Source of the DNA: Arthrobacter sp. S41
GTDB taxonomy: Bacteria; Actinomycetota; Actinomycetes; Actinomycetales; Micrococcaceae
DNA: 64,000 bases
Direction: 5' to 3'
NCBI RefSeq assembly: GCF_004320535.1
Contig: NZ_SIHY01000001.1
Location: 2,294,001-2,358,000, forward strand
This document shows positions 51,356 to 60,487 of the stretch, one piece after another. The notes beneath the pieces are model-generated. The model saw only the letters and a program-made list of their open reading frames with translations. It ran no database searches and was not told the DNA's origin. A program made the position numbers and the translations under genes. Each line of letters starts with the position of its first letter. Positions within the stretch are counted from its first letter, which is position 1.

Positions 51356-52441
51356 GTGTCAGCAAACTCGATCCGTGTTGCCATCGTTGGAGTAGGCAAC
51401 TGCGCCACTTCACTTATCCAAGGTGTTGAGTACTACCGAAATGCGGACCCAGCGGTCAGCGTTCCAGGTCTTATGCATGTGCAGTTCGGCCAGTACCACG
51501 TTGGTGACGTTCAGTTCGTTACTGCCTTTGACGTTGATGCCAAGAAGGTCGGCCTCGATCTCGCAGAAGCAATTCTGGCCAGCGAAAACAACACCATCAA
51601 AATCGCTGATGTTCCTACGACCGGGGTTACGGTGCAGCGCGGTCACACCCTTGATGGGCTAGGCAAGTACTACCGCGAGACCATCGAAGAGTCTGATGCG
51701 CAGCCGGTAGATATCGTTGCGCAGCTAAAGGAAAACAAGGTGGACGTCCTAGTCTGCTACCTTCCCGTTGGATCTGAGCAGGCCGCCAAGTACTACGCTC
51801 AGTGCGCGATTGATGCCGGCGTTGCTTTTGTTAATGCCTTGCCAGTGTTCATCGCTGGCACTCCCGAGTGGGCTGCGAAATTCACCGAAGCGGGCGTCCC
51901 AATTGTTGGCGACGATATCAAGAGCCAGATCGGTGCGACTATCACCCACCGTGTGATGGCCAAGTTGTTTGAAGACCGAGGCGTAGTGCTCGACCGCACC
52001 TACCAACTGAACGTTGGCGGCAACATGGATTTCAAGAACATGCTCGAGCGCGACCGTTTGGAATCAAAGAAGATCTCCAAAACTCAGGCAGTCACCTCAA
52101 ATACTTCGGCTCAACTGGCCGCTGACGATGTTCACATCGGCCCGAGCGACTACGTTGCTTGGTTGGATGACCGGAAGTGGGCTTTTGTTCGCCTCGAGGG
52201 ACGCAATTTCGGAGATGCTCCAGTGAATTTGGAGTACAAGCTAGAAGTTTGGGACTCACCAAACTCTGCAGGTGTCATCATCGATGCGGTACGCGCAGCC
52301 AAGATCGCCCTGGATCGCGGCATCGGTGGCCCAATTTTGTCTGCATCGAGCTACTTCATGAAGTCGCCACCCGAGCAGTACGACGATGAAACAGCACGCA
52401 ACAAAGTCGAGGCCTTCATCCGCGGCGACGTGGAACGCTAG
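51356..52441 (+). CDS. ino1: Inositol-3-phosphate synthase (actinobacterial type)
   Basis: A 361-residue NAD-dependent enzyme making 1L-myo-inositol-phosphate from glucose-6-phosphate: [20 protein letters not shown] (Rossmann), [64 protein letters not shown], and [25 protein letters not shown]. Inositol feeds mycothiol and phosphatidylinositol synthesis in Actinobacteria. GTG 51356 has AAAGGAG at 5 nt. The 295-bp gap upstream (51061-51355) holds a weak AGTAAAA/TTTTACT hairpin (51119-51136) and presumably the promoter; nothing else is seen. Confidence 0.95.
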   Translation: MSANSIRVAIVGVGNCATSLIQGVEYYRNADPAVSVPGLMHVQFGQYHVGDVQFVTAFDVDAKKVGLDLAEAILASENNTIKIADVPTTGVTVQRGHTLDGLGKYYRETIEESDAQPVDIVAQLKENKVDVLVCYLPVGSEQAAKYYAQCAIDAGVAFVNALPVFIAGTPEWAAKFTEAGVPIVGDDIKSQIGATITHRVMAKLFEDRGVVLDRTYQLNVGGNMDFKNMLERDRLESKKISKTQAVTSNTSAQLAADDVHIGPSDYVAWLDDRKWAFVRLEGRNFGDAPVNLEYKLEVWDSPNSAGVIIDAVRAAKIALDRGIGGPILSASSYFMKSPPEQYDDETARNKVEAFIRGDVER

Positions 52442-52475
52442 TTCTCACTACCAAAACACCCTTAGATGCGGAGAA

Positions 52476-52501
52476 GCCCGCCGGCTTGCAGGCCGGCGGG
52501 C
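52476..52501 (+). terminator. Terminator after ino1
   Basis: GCCCGCCGGC pairs with GCCGGCGGGC around TTGCAG, a very GC-rich 10-bp stem 35 bp after the ino1 stop. The T-tract is poor (CCTCTGAGC), so it is a likely rather than certain terminator. It may also face the minus-strand small ORFs. Confidence 0.75.
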
Positions 52502-52580
52502 CTCTGAGCATTAATATGCGAGTTCATTATGGGGTACCTCTGATTCGACGGACGGACAACGGTAATGGCGTTGTCGCGGA

Positions 52581-52703
52581 TCAACGAATACGTAGGTACA
52601 TCTCTACGGGCACATGGTTTTTCAGTTCACGCTCACGCATGCGACGGTTAAATTCTGTGCTGTCGAGGTTTTTCAACTTGCGACTGGCTTGTCGATTTTT
52701 CAT
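52581..52703 (-). CDS. Small basic protein, third ORF of a short-ORF cluster
   Basis: A 40-residue ORF beginning MKNRQASRKLKNLDSTEF and ending with YLRIR, strongly basic. It has an excellent RBS (GGGAGGG 7 nt before ATG) and its ATG overlaps the stop of the preceding short ORF (ATGA), so translation is probably coupled. No family is recognised. Confidence 0.55.
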   Translation of the reverse strand: MKNRQASRKLKNLDSTEFNRRMRERELKNHVPVEMYLRIR

Positions 52704-52858
52704 TTGTTTTCCCTCCCTTCGTTAACTTTCGAAGGGTTGGGAAGATCTTGTCGCGTCGTGGAGATTGCGCGAGCCTTGAGGCTTTCGGGTCCTGCGAAGA
52801 TAAGTTCCGAGGTGCGAACAGCCTGTTGAGCGGATGAGGAAAACAGGAGGCTAGACAT
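52700..52858 (-). CDS. Small unknown protein, second ORF of a short-ORF cluster
   Basis: A 52-residue ORF (MSSLLFSSSAQQAVRTSEL...). An AGGAA-type RBS lies 8 nt before the ATG at 52858. It stops by ATGA overlap with the next short ORF. Short hydrophobic-to-polar N-terminus, charged C-terminus; no Cys residues and no recognised family. It is supported mainly by spacing, RBS and overlap. Confidence 0.45.
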   Translation of the reverse strand: MSSLLFSSSAQQAVRTSELIFAGPESLKARAISTTRQDLPNPSKVNEGRENK

Positions 52859-52930
52859 GAAAAAAGTTCCTAAGGTGGGAGTCGATTACTGACTTTCAAC
52901 CTCAGGAATTTGGGTGGGGATCACCGTGTT

Positions 52931-53044
52931 CTAGGAATCCACTGTTCCGGAGGTTGGAGAGAAAAGGCCGTGATTGCCGGTAGACATAAAGCCACCGTCA
53001 ATTCGCCATGTGCGATGAGTTGAAATATCCAGATTGATATTCAT
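52931..53044 (-). CDS. Small unknown peptide, first ORF of a short-ORF cluster
   Basis: A 37-residue ORF (MNINLDISTHRTWRIDGGF...) with a near-consensus RBS: AGGAGGTGGAG, 5 nt before the ATG at 53044. Codon pattern and RBS strength suggest real translation. It is Gly/Ser/Thr-rich toward the end and has no Cys or TM helix. No family is recognised. Confidence 0.5.
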   Translation of the reverse strand: MNINLDISTHRTWRIDGGFMSTGNHGLFSPTSGTVDS

Positions 53045-53124
53045 CGTTTCTCCACCTCCTAAGATCTATTTGTTGGCCAGCCGCGAATCGCCACGGGGCC
53101 TGCTAATAAGTTTCATCGATCCGC

Positions 53125-53141
53125 AAGTCTCATTGAGACTT
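53125..53141. promoter_or_regulatory. 17-bp palindrome upstream of the short-ORF cluster
   Basis: AAGTCTCA and TGAGACTT are arranged as an inverted repeat around one T. It lies about 80 bp before the first short ORF, where an operator could act. The half-site GTCTCA/TGAGAC also forms the palindrome at 31536-31550, in the opposite order. Confidence 0.45.
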
Positions 53142-53225
53142 CCCAATCACAGTATTCAGCATACATTGATTGCACAGGCTCCGCCACTAATTAGGTCAAA
53201 AAGTTTAAGAACTTTTTTCGAGCAT

Positions 53226-53263
53226 GAAAAAGCACCCGGCCCCTTGAGGGTGCCGGGTGCTCA
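53226..53263 (-). terminator. Terminator after cca
   Basis: GCACCCGGC (53232-53240) pairs with GCCGGGTGC (53252-53260); the inner CCC/GGG lengthens the stem, and on the minus strand a T-run (complement of GAAAAA, 53226-53231) follows. It lies 25 bp after the cca stop. Confidence 0.9.
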
Positions 53264-53287
53264 TTCTGTCTCTGTGCTTGTCAGCAG

Positions 53288-54739
53288 TTACTCTTCGGTA
53301 ATTGCTTCCTGCGCTTCAGGCTGCTCGCTCCACCAAGCTCGTAGCTGCTCAATGGCAGCATCTTCACCCAGCGGGCCTTCATCCAAACGAAGCTCGAGCA
53401 AGAACTTGTAGGCACGACCAACTACCGGCCCAGGCTTAATGCCCAAGATGCCCATAATCTGTTGCCCGTCCAAGTCTGGACGGATCGACTGCAGCTCTTC
53501 CTGCTCAGCAATCTGCGCAATGCGTGCCTCGAGATCATCGTAGGCAAAGGCCAGTCGATCCGACTTCTTGCGATTGCGCGTGGTGACATCCGAACGGGTC
53601 AGGCGGTGCAGGTACTCAAGCAAGTCACCGGCATCGGTAACGTAGCGGCGCACCGCAGAGTCAGACCAGCCTGCTTCGCCGTAACCATAAAACCGCATGT
53701 GCAGCTCAACGAGCCGAGCCACAGCTTTGGTGGTTTCCTTATCAAAACGCAGGGCCCGCATGCGCGCCTTGACCATCTTGGAGCCAACCATGTCGTGATG
53801 GCGGAAAGACACCGCGCCGTTAGGTTCAAACTTGCGTGTGGCCGGCTTGCCAATGTCATGCATCAACGCTGCAAAGCGCAGAACAAAGTTGGGTCCAGGC
53901 ACTGGGCCATCTTGATCCGTTTCCATCGAGACGGCCTGCTCGAGCACAGTCAATGAGTGCTGGTAGACATCCTTGTGCCGATGGTGCTCATCAATTTCTA
54001 GGCGCAGTGCTGAAACTTCAGGCAGTACTCTGTCAGCCAACCCGGTCTCAACCAGCAGGTTGATGCCCGCCCGAGGATCTGCTCCCTTGATCAGCTTCAC
54101 CAATTCGTCACGCACACGCTCCGCGGAAATGATCTCAATACGTTCGGTCATCTCGCTCATGGCCTGACGAACCTCGGCGCTGACTTCAATCTGCAGCTGC
54201 GAAGCAAAACGCGCTGCACGCATCATGCGCAATGGATCATCCGAGAAGGAAATATCCGGAGCACCTGGAGTCCTGATCGACTGATCTCTCAACGAGGACA
54301 CCCCATCAAAGGGGTCCACCAGTTCAAGATCTGGCAATCGAAGTGCCATCGAGTTCATGGTGAAGTCACGGCGGAACAGGTCATCGTGCAGGTTATCGCC
54401 AAAGGCAACAATTGGCTTACGCGATTGGCTGTCGTACGCATCTGCCCTATACGTGGTGACTTCCAAAGTATGCTCGCCCTTTTTGAAGGCGATAGTGCCG
54501 AACTCTCGACCCACATCCCAGATATTGTCGGCCCAACCGGAGATCACCTTAATGGTTTCTTCCGGGCGCGCGCTGGTGGTGAAGTCTAGGTCCGGGGATA
54601 CTCGACCCAAGTAGAGATCTCGGACCGGTCCACCCACCAGAGACAACTCATGGCCCGCCGCCACAAAACGGTCGGCCAAGTCGAAAATAACCGAGGGCAG
54701 GATTTGACGTAATACGTCAGGTGAGGGAAGTGCATGCAT
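53288..54739 (-). CDS. cca: CCA tRNA nucleotidyltransferase
   Basis: A 483-residue enzyme that adds or repairs the CCA end of tRNA. Head domain: LSLVGGPVRDLYLGRVSPDLDFTTSARPEE (G-R and DxD) and RRDFTMNSMALRL; neck: DDPLRMMRAARFASQLQIEV; HD-type domain: FAALMHDIGKPATRKFEPNGAVSFRHHDMVGSKM. The head, neck and HD domains are complete. Conserved position next to the NUDIX and murJ genes. Confidence 0.94.
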   Translation of the reverse strand: MHALPSPDVLRQILPSVIFDLADRFVAAGHELSLVGGPVRDLYLGRVSPDLDFTTSARPEETIKVISGWADNIWDVGREFGTIAFKKGEHTLEVTTYRADAYDSQSRKPIVAFGDNLHDDLFRRDFTMNSMALRLPDLELVDPFDGVSSLRDQSIRTPGAPDISFSDDPLRMMRAARFASQLQIEVSAEVRQAMSEMTERIEIISAERVRDELVKLIKGADPRAGINLLVETGLADRVLPEVSALRLEIDEHHRHKDVYQHSLTVLEQAVSMETDQDGPVPGPNFVLRFAALMHDIGKPATRKFEPNGAVSFRHHDMVGSKMVKARMRALRFDKETTKAVARLVELHMRFYGYGEAGWSDSAVRRYVTDAGDLLEYLHRLTRSDVTTRNRKKSDRLAFAYDDLEARIAQIAEQEELQSIRPDLDGQQIMGILGIKPGPVVGRAYKFLLELRLDEGPLGEDAAIEQLRAWWSEQPEAQEAITEE

Positions 54740-54863
54740 AGTTACTTAAGCGTGCCAGAAATCTGGGCAAAATGCTTGAAAATGCGCTGAAATTGCTTGC
54801 GATATAACTTACTTGTCCACGTCGATAAAGCGAACGAGGCCACTTTCTCGATAGAGTGGATCC

Positions 54864-55403
54864 ATGAACCGACCGATCCCGTCTGCCCCAAAGCGCACCC
54901 CATTGACTGCGTCAATGGCTCGTGCGCAGGCAACTGGCGGTCATACAAGCTTGCCAACGGTGGAAGAAGTCTCTTCCGGCGGCATTGTGATCGACTTCAA
55001 CGCACCCAAACTCCCCGTCGCAATTATCGCCCGGTATAACCGTGGCGGCCGGCTGGAATGGTGCCTGCCCAAGGGTCACCCCGAGGGAATAGAAAACAAT
55101 GAGGAAGCGGCTATCCGCGAAATCGAGGAAGAGACCGGCATCGCCGGAAAGATCCTTGCCCCGTTGGGTTCGGTCGATTACTGGTTCACCGTGACCAATT
55201 ACCGGGTGCACAAAACTGTGCACCATTTCCTGCTGGAAGCTACTGGCGGACAACTAACGATCGAGAACGACCCCGATCACGAAGCCGTCGATGTTGCCTG
55301 GGTACCTCTTGATGCCCTAGGCAAACGCCTGTCCTTCCCTAATGAACGCCGGATCGCTGATCTGGCACGCGAGGTTCTTACAAAGCATGTCTCAGGTTCC
55401 TAA
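54864..55403 (+). CDS. NUDIX hydrolase
   Basis: A 179-residue protein with the full Nudix box GHPEGIENNEEAAIREIEEETGI near residue 72 (G-x5-E-x7-R-E-x2-E-E-x-G). A basic N-terminus of about 30 residues precedes the domain. Such enzymes hydrolyse nucleoside diphosphates linked to other groups; the substrate is unknown. It overlaps the murJ start by 17 bp, so translation is probably coupled. Confidence 0.92.
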   Translation: MNRPIPSAPKRTPLTASMARAQATGGHTSLPTVEEVSSGGIVIDFNAPKLPVAIIARYNRGGRLEWCLPKGHPEGIENNEEAAIREIEEETGIAGKILAPLGSVDYWFTVTNYRVHKTVHHFLLEATGGQLTIENDPDHEAVDVAWVPLDALGKRLSFPNERRIADLAREVLTKHVSGS

Positions 55404-57147
55404 TTCTTCTGCGGGCTCCGATCAGCAGCCAATGACCGGGGCCATGGACTTAGTCGCCGAACCTCCCCAGCAGCTGCATACCCAGCAGGGACGCTCACGC
55501 TCTAAGATCTACGCCCTGATGGCCTCGGGAACCATGGTTTCGCGTCTGTTGGGCTTTGCTCGCACCGCGTTGCTGGCGATGGCTATTGGTTCGGTCACCT
55601 CGGTGGCCGATATTTTCGAAAAAGCCAACGTCATCCCGACGATCATCTACATGTTGCTCGCCGGTGGCGTCTTCAACGTGGTGCTGATCCCGCAGCTGAT
55701 CAAGGCGTCCAAAGCTAAAGACCGAGGTGCTGCGTACACCTCAAAGCTTTTGACCTTGGTTGTGGTGGTGATGGGGCTGCTCACCCTGGTTCTGACCATC
55801 TGCGCTAAACCGTTGATCATCGCGCTGACCAACAACTGGACCGACCCGATGATCATGCTGGGCACCGCGTTTGCCTATTGGTCTCTTCCACAGATCTTCT
55901 TCTACGGGCTCTACGCGGTACTAGGCCAGGTACTCAACGCCAACGGGCGATTTGCCGCCTTTATGTGGGCCCCGGCGGTCAACAACATCATTCAGCTACT
56001 AGTCATTGGCGCCTTCATCCTGACCTTCGGCGCCTACTCTTCGGGCGATCCGATGCAGGACTGGAGCGCGGTCAAAACCATGTGGCTTGCCGGTGGCGCC
56101 ACCCTAGGCATTGTGTTGCAGTCCTTGGTGCTCTTCTGGCCACTGAAGAAGGTCGGCATTAAGCTGGGCTTTGACTTTGGCTGGCGCGGCATGGGCCTGC
56201 GCCACGTGGGCAAGCTGGCCATCTGGACCTTGGGCGCCATGGTCATCGGCAACCTCTCCTCGTTGCTGTACTCCAAGATCGTCTCTGGTGCCACCGCAGC
56301 TCGTGCCTCCATGGCTCCCGAACAGGCCGCGTCGGTGGCCGGTGAGTACGCGCTGAATACCTCGCAGCTGATCACCGTTTTGCCACACTCGCTGTTCGCG
56401 CTGACCGTGGCCACCGTGCTGTTTAACGACTTCGCAAGAGCCTTCACCGAAAAGCGCTACGCCGATGTTGGCCAGCTACTGAACCGCGGCATGCGCTCTA
56501 CCGCCATCCCAATCGTCTTCTGCACCATCGTGTTTATCGTGCTTGCCGGTCCGCTGGGTCGACTGTTTGCTGGCTCCTCGGAGAACGCCGCGCAAGCCGC
56601 CGGAGCACTGGGCCAGTTGTTGGTTCTCACCGCCTTGGGCCTGCCATTTAAGTCCCTGCAGTTCTTCATGCTGCGCGTGTTCTACGCCGAAGAAGATACC
56701 CGCACCCCGATGCTGATCCAGTCCGCCACCGCGGCGGTTGGCCTAATCTTGGCCTTCACCGCAGCAGCCGTGATTGACCCAATGCACATCGCTGCGGCCA
56801 TTGCCTTCATCTACGGCCTGACCAACGTGCTCTCCTGCATCGGCACCCACTTCCTGGTTAAGCGCCGCTACGGAAACTACGGTGTGCAGTCGGTGATCGA
56901 TACCTATGTTCGCATCGGTTGGATGGCTACGCTCTCCGGCGCAGTGGGCTGCTTGGTGCTGTGGCTACTGGGTGGATTCAGCTTCGGATTTGCCTACTCC
57001 TCGCTGATTAACGCCATAATTTCGATCATTGCGGTGGCCGGAACCATGGGCGTTGTCTACATCGGATTACTCCACAAAACCAAGGTGCCGGAGCTTGATG
57101 GCTTCCTCGGTCCGATCCTTCGAAGAATCCCAGGATTCAAGCGCTAA
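55387..57147 (+). CDS. murJ: Lipid II flippase MurJ
   Basis: A 586-residue membrane protein with 14 or so TM helices: LMASGTMVSRLLGFARTALLAMAIG at the start, ADIFEKANVIPTIIYMLLAGGVFNVVLIPQLIKASK, and TVLPHSLFALTVATVLFNDFARAFTEKRYADV (the conserved central region). It flips lipid II across the membrane for peptidoglycan synthesis. The cytoplasmic pseudokinase tail found in mycobacterial MviN is missing here and is encoded by the next gene. The ATG at 55387 has a weak RBS (GAGG, 12 nt); ATG 55432 is an alternative. Confidence 0.92.
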   Translation: MSQVPNSSAGSDQQPMTGAMDLVAEPPQQLHTQQGRSRSKIYALMASGTMVSRLLGFARTALLAMAIGSVTSVADIFEKANVIPTIIYMLLAGGVFNVVLIPQLIKASKAKDRGAAYTSKLLTLVVVVMGLLTLVLTICAKPLIIALTNNWTDPMIMLGTAFAYWSLPQIFFYGLYAVLGQVLNANGRFAAFMWAPAVNNIIQLLVIGAFILTFGAYSSGDPMQDWSAVKTMWLAGGATLGIVLQSLVLFWPLKKVGIKLGFDFGWRGMGLRHVGKLAIWTLGAMVIGNLSSLLYSKIVSGATAARASMAPEQAASVAGEYALNTSQLITVLPHSLFALTVATVLFNDFARAFTEKRYADVGQLLNRGMRSTAIPIVFCTIVFIVLAGPLGRLFAGSSENAAQAAGALGQLLVLTALGLPFKSLQFFMLRVFYAEEDTRTPMLIQSATAAVGLILAFTAAAVIDPMHIAAAIAFIYGLTNVLSCIGTHFLVKRRYGNYGVQSVIDTYVRIGWMATLSGAVGCLVLWLLGGFSFGFAYSSLINAIISIIAVAGTMGVVYIGLLHKTKVPELDGFLGPILRRIPGFKR

Positions 57148-57273
57148 AAAACCTTGGAAACTTGCCAGTGATTCTGCGCAAGATTGGCACCAAATCGGCC
57201 CCGCTGACAGGTAACATGACAGGTGGTGGTCTGAGTACTGCTACCGAAGAACAATCAACCCTTGGAGATGCAC

Positions 57274-59016
57274 GTGGCGCAGCCAATCGATGTCGGCTCT
57301 GTCCTCAGCGGCCGTTACCAGGTCACTGAGACCGTCCTTTCATCAGCTGAAGGTGACTTGGTACTTGCAGGCATTGACCAAGTACTTAATCGCTCCGTCA
57401 GCATCATGGTGGCTTCGGCCGAGAACTCCTCTCAGCTGGCCGCTAGTGCCCGCGAAATTGCGATGGGTGAACGCGCCTCCAACGTCCAGGTACTGGACCT
57501 TGGCATCACCGACACCAACCAGAGCTACCTCGTGGCCAATGTGGCACGCTCTTCGGACCTGTTGGACCTAGTTCTCGAGTCCGACGACGCACCCTACGTT
57601 GAACCGTTCTTCACCGACACCTTGGGCACTGAGATCTTCGGCGTGACCCGTCAGTCCGCCCCAGAGTCTTACGAGGACGACAACCAGTACGAGGTCGAGC
57701 CTGCTGAACAAAACAAGTTCGGCACCGCCTTCTCCAGCGGTTTTGCCGGTCTGAAGAACCGCTTCGGCAAGAAAAACCAAGACCAGGCCAATGGCCAGCA
57801 GTCGGACCAGACCGCTCCTAACGAGCAGGTTCCGGCTACCACTGCCCACCCTGTGGCTTCCACCGAGCCACCGACCACCGAGGGTCAGCCAGCGGTTACC
57901 CGTCTTGATGATCAGGACGACGAGCCAAACGTCACCGCCACCGCAGCCTTAGCTGCCGCCGCCCAGTCAAAGGGTGATACCCCAGCGGCTGCAAAGCCAG
58001 CTGACGCAAAGTCGGATTCGACTCAGTCTGATTCGGCCAAGTCCGAGTCCGCCAAATCAGATTCCACCAAGCCTAAGGCCGCTGCTGGCGCCGCCGCCGG
58101 AACCGCAGCAGGTGCCGCTGCAGCAAAGCCAGCTCAGCAGCCAGTTCAGAAGCCAGCTGCGGATAACAAGCCTGTTGAGGACGAGCAGAAGCCCGCCAAG
58201 AAGAAGGGTGCCGGTGTAGCCGGTGCCGCAGCAGGTGCCGCGGGCGCTGTTGCTACTGGTGCAGCCGCTGTTGCAGCCAAGGCATCAACTTTCCCAGCCG
58301 CCGCCAAAAACGTTGTCGTCCCAAACCAGGCTGCGGCCACCGGGCAAGAAGATGATGAGTCGACGTCCAAGGGCACTCGCATTGTGGTTGGCGCGGTTCT
58401 GCTGATCATCTTGATCCTTGCCGTGGTCTTCGCCTTCAACTTCCTTGGTGGCGATAAGGAAACTACTGCCGATACCTCCAACGAGCCTCAGCAGTCCGCT
58501 GCTCCTTCCGAGTCGGCCAAGCCGAAGGAATCCTCCGAGCCGGCCTTGCCAAAGCCTGTAATTTCGGATATTTCACGACTGGTTCCTGGTAACCAGCAGT
58601 TGAATGCTGAAACCGATGGCAAGCTGGCCAACATGGTCGACGGCAACGCCTCGAGCACCTATGACACCTTCACCTACACCACCAGCAACTTCGGTGGCTT
58701 CGCCTCCAATATGGTCTTCATCCTCGAGCTCAAGGACAAGGCGGCCATCTCCGAGGTGAACTTGGAAGGTTTGAATGGCACCGGCGGTGACTACGAGATC
58801 CTCGTTGGTGATTCCGATGATCTGGGCAATGCTAAGTCTGTAGCCAAGGGCTCATTCTCCGGCCCATCGGTCTCCGTGGCCGTGAAGGACGGGGATAAGG
58901 ATTCCATGGAAGGCTCCTACGTCTTCCTCGATGTCACCGACCTGCCTCGTAAGGCATCGGGCAGCAACTCATCGCGACCATACGGTCTGCAAATCGGTGA
59001 ATTCTCCGCCAAGTAA
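57274..59016 (+). CDS. MurJ-associated pseudokinase-like membrane protein with F5/8-type extracellular domain
   Basis: A 580-residue protein in three parts. Residues 1-110 resemble the N-lobe of a Ser/Thr kinase (VLSGRYQVTETVLSSAEGDLVLAGIDQVLNRSVSIMV) with no catalytic motifs. A low-complexity Ala/Pro/Lys/Ser-rich linker follows (about residues 140-365). A TM helix lies near 370-391 (IVVGAVLLIILILAVVFAF), and the outer region from about 430 resembles a discoidin-like sugar-binding domain. The M. tuberculosis MviN fuses these to MurJ. GTG 57274 with GGAG at 6 nt is the best start; TTG 57262 and ATG 57268 are in frame. Confidence 0.75.
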   Translation: MAQPIDVGSVLSGRYQVTETVLSSAEGDLVLAGIDQVLNRSVSIMVASAENSSQLAASAREIAMGERASNVQVLDLGITDTNQSYLVANVARSSDLLDLVLESDDAPYVEPFFTDTLGTEIFGVTRQSAPESYEDDNQYEVEPAEQNKFGTAFSSGFAGLKNRFGKKNQDQANGQQSDQTAPNEQVPATTAHPVASTEPPTTEGQPAVTRLDDQDDEPNVTATAALAAAAQSKGDTPAAAKPADAKSDSTQSDSAKSESAKSDSTKPKAAAGAAAGTAAGAAAAKPAQQPVQKPAADNKPVEDEQKPAKKKGAGVAGAAAGAAGAVATGAAAVAAKASTFPAAAKNVVVPNQAAATGQEDDESTSKGTRIVVGAVLLIILILAVVFAFNFLGGDKETTADTSNEPQQSAAPSESAKPKESSEPALPKPVISDISRLVPGNQQLNAETDGKLANMVDGNASSTYDTFTYTTSNFGGFASNMVFILELKDKAAISEVNLEGLNGTGGDYEILVGDSDDLGNAKSVAKGSFSGPSVSVAVKDGDKDSMEGSYVFLDVTDLPRKASGSNSSRPYGLQIGEFSAK

Positions 59017-59116
59017 CAGTAGCGGAATTTTTTAGCAAAGCCATACGTTGAGGTGGATAGTGAGGTAAAGCCTCGCTATCCACCTCGCAATTTTAGGACG
59101 AAAGGGTTCTATCCCC

Positions 59117-60085
59117 GTGACTTCAGCACAGAACGACGAAATCCGCGACGTAATCATCGTCGGCTCCGGCCCGTCGGGTTATACAGCTGCGATTTACACC
59201 GCCCGTGCGAACCTTAAACCTCTGGTTATCGCAGGTTCGGTTACAGCTGGTGGCGAACTGATGAACACCACCGAGGTGGAGAACTTCCCAGGTTTCCCAG
59301 AGGGCATCATGGGCCCAGACTTGATGGACAACCTGCAGAAGCAGGCAGAGCGCTTTGGCGCTGAAATCTTGTTCGACGACGTTACCGAAATGGACCTGAA
59401 AGGCGACATCAAGACCTTGTCGCTGGCTGATGGCACCACCTACCGTGCACATGCCGTCATCGTCTCCACCGGCTCCGCATACCGCGAGCTGGGCCTAGAA
59501 GACGAGAAGCGCCTCTCCGGCCACGGCGTCTCCTGGTGCGCTACCTGCGACGGTTTCTTCTTCCGCGAGCAGAACATCGCCGTCATCGGCGGTGGCGACT
59601 CAGCCATGGAAGAGGCACTGTTCCTGACCAAGTTTGCTGCCAAGGTCACCGTTGTACACCGTCGCAGTGAGCTGCGCGCATCAAAGATCATGGCAGATCG
59701 CGCCCTGGCCCACGAGAAGATTGACTTCGTTTGGGACTCAGAGGTTGTCGGCATCAACGGCGAGGATAAGGTTCAGAGCATTGCACTGAAGAACCTCGTC
59801 AACGGCGCCGAGAGCACCCTGGACGTCACCGGTATCTTTGTTGCCATTGGCAATGACCCACGCGTTGATCTCGTCAAGGATCAGCTCGAGCTGACTTCCG
59901 AGGGCACCATCGCCGTCGAAGGACGTACTTCGAAGACTTCGCTGCCAGGCGTATTTGCTGCAGGCGACGTCATCGATTCCACTTACCGCCAGGCAATCAC
60001 CGCAGCCGGTTCCGGCTGCGCCGCTGCACAGGACGTGGAGCACTACCTGGCCAACATCACCACCGAAACCGTAGCTACCGTCTAA
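59117..60085 (+). CDS. trxB: Thioredoxin reductase
   Basis: A 322-residue flavoprotein: FAD motif VIIVGSGPSGYTAAIYTARAN, the redox-active WCATCDGFFF (C-A-T-C), NADPH motif GGGDSAMEEALFL, and GVFAAGDVIDSTYRQAITAAGSGCAAA. It reduces the neighbouring thioredoxin, 29 bp downstream. GTG 59117 has AAAGGG 15 nt before it. Complete. Confidence 0.96.
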   Translation: MTSAQNDEIRDVIIVGSGPSGYTAAIYTARANLKPLVIAGSVTAGGELMNTTEVENFPGFPEGIMGPDLMDNLQKQAERFGAEILFDDVTEMDLKGDIKTLSLADGTTYRAHAVIVSTGSAYRELGLEDEKRLSGHGVSWCATCDGFFFREQNIAVIGGGDSAMEEALFLTKFAAKVTVVHRRSELRASKIMADRALAHEKIDFVWDSEVVGINGEDKVQSIALKNLVNGAESTLDVTGIFVAIGNDPRVDLVKDQLELTSEGTIAVEGRTSKTSLPGVFAAGDVIDSTYRQAITAAGSGCAAAQDVEHYLANITTETVATV

Positions 60086-60114
60086 GTAGATTTCTCAGAA
60101 AGGGGTTGTCTCTC

Positions 60115-60438
60115 ATGAGCAACGCAAAAGCAGTAACTGAAGCAACCTTCCAGAGCGAAGTTCTGGATTCCGAAAAGCCAGTCATCGTCGATTTCTGGGC
60201 AGAGTGGTGCGGTCCTTGCCGCCAGCTTGGTCCAGTACTGGATCAGATTGCTGAAGAGCACGCTGAAAAGGTAGACGTTGTAAAGATCAACGTTGACGAG
60301 AACCAGGGCATCGCCGCTAAGTACGGCATCACCAGCATCCCTGCTGTTTACGTTTTCAAGGGTGGCGAGCACGTAGCTACCTCGATCGGTGCTAAGCCAA
60401 AGGCTGTCATCGAAAAGGACTTTGCAGAGTACCTGTAA
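60115..60438 (+). CDS. trxA: Thioredoxin
   Basis: A 107-residue protein with VIVDFWAEWCGPCRQLGPVLDQIAEEH (active site WCGPC) and the cis-Pro loop YGITSIPAVYVFKGG. The ATG at 60115 has AGAAAGGGG 8 nt upstream. It ends at a strong terminator. It is the last clearly coding gene before the parS region. Confidence 0.96.
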   Translation: MSNAKAVTEATFQSEVLDSEKPVIVDFWAEWCGPCRQLGPVLDQIAEEHAEKVDVVKINVDENQGIAAKYGITSIPAVYVFKGGEHVATSIGAKPKAVIEKDFAEYL

Positions 60439-60455
60439 GTCACTAGCTTTACCAG

Positions 60456-60487
60456 AAGGGGGATCGGCCATCGGCCGATCCCCCTTT
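60456..60487 (+). terminator. Terminator of trxB-trxA
   Basis: AAGGGGGATCGGCC (60456-60469) pairs with GGCCGATCCCCCTT (60473-60486), a 14-bp stem with a 3-nt loop, followed by TTCTTG. It lies 17 bp after the trxA stop. Confidence 0.92.
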
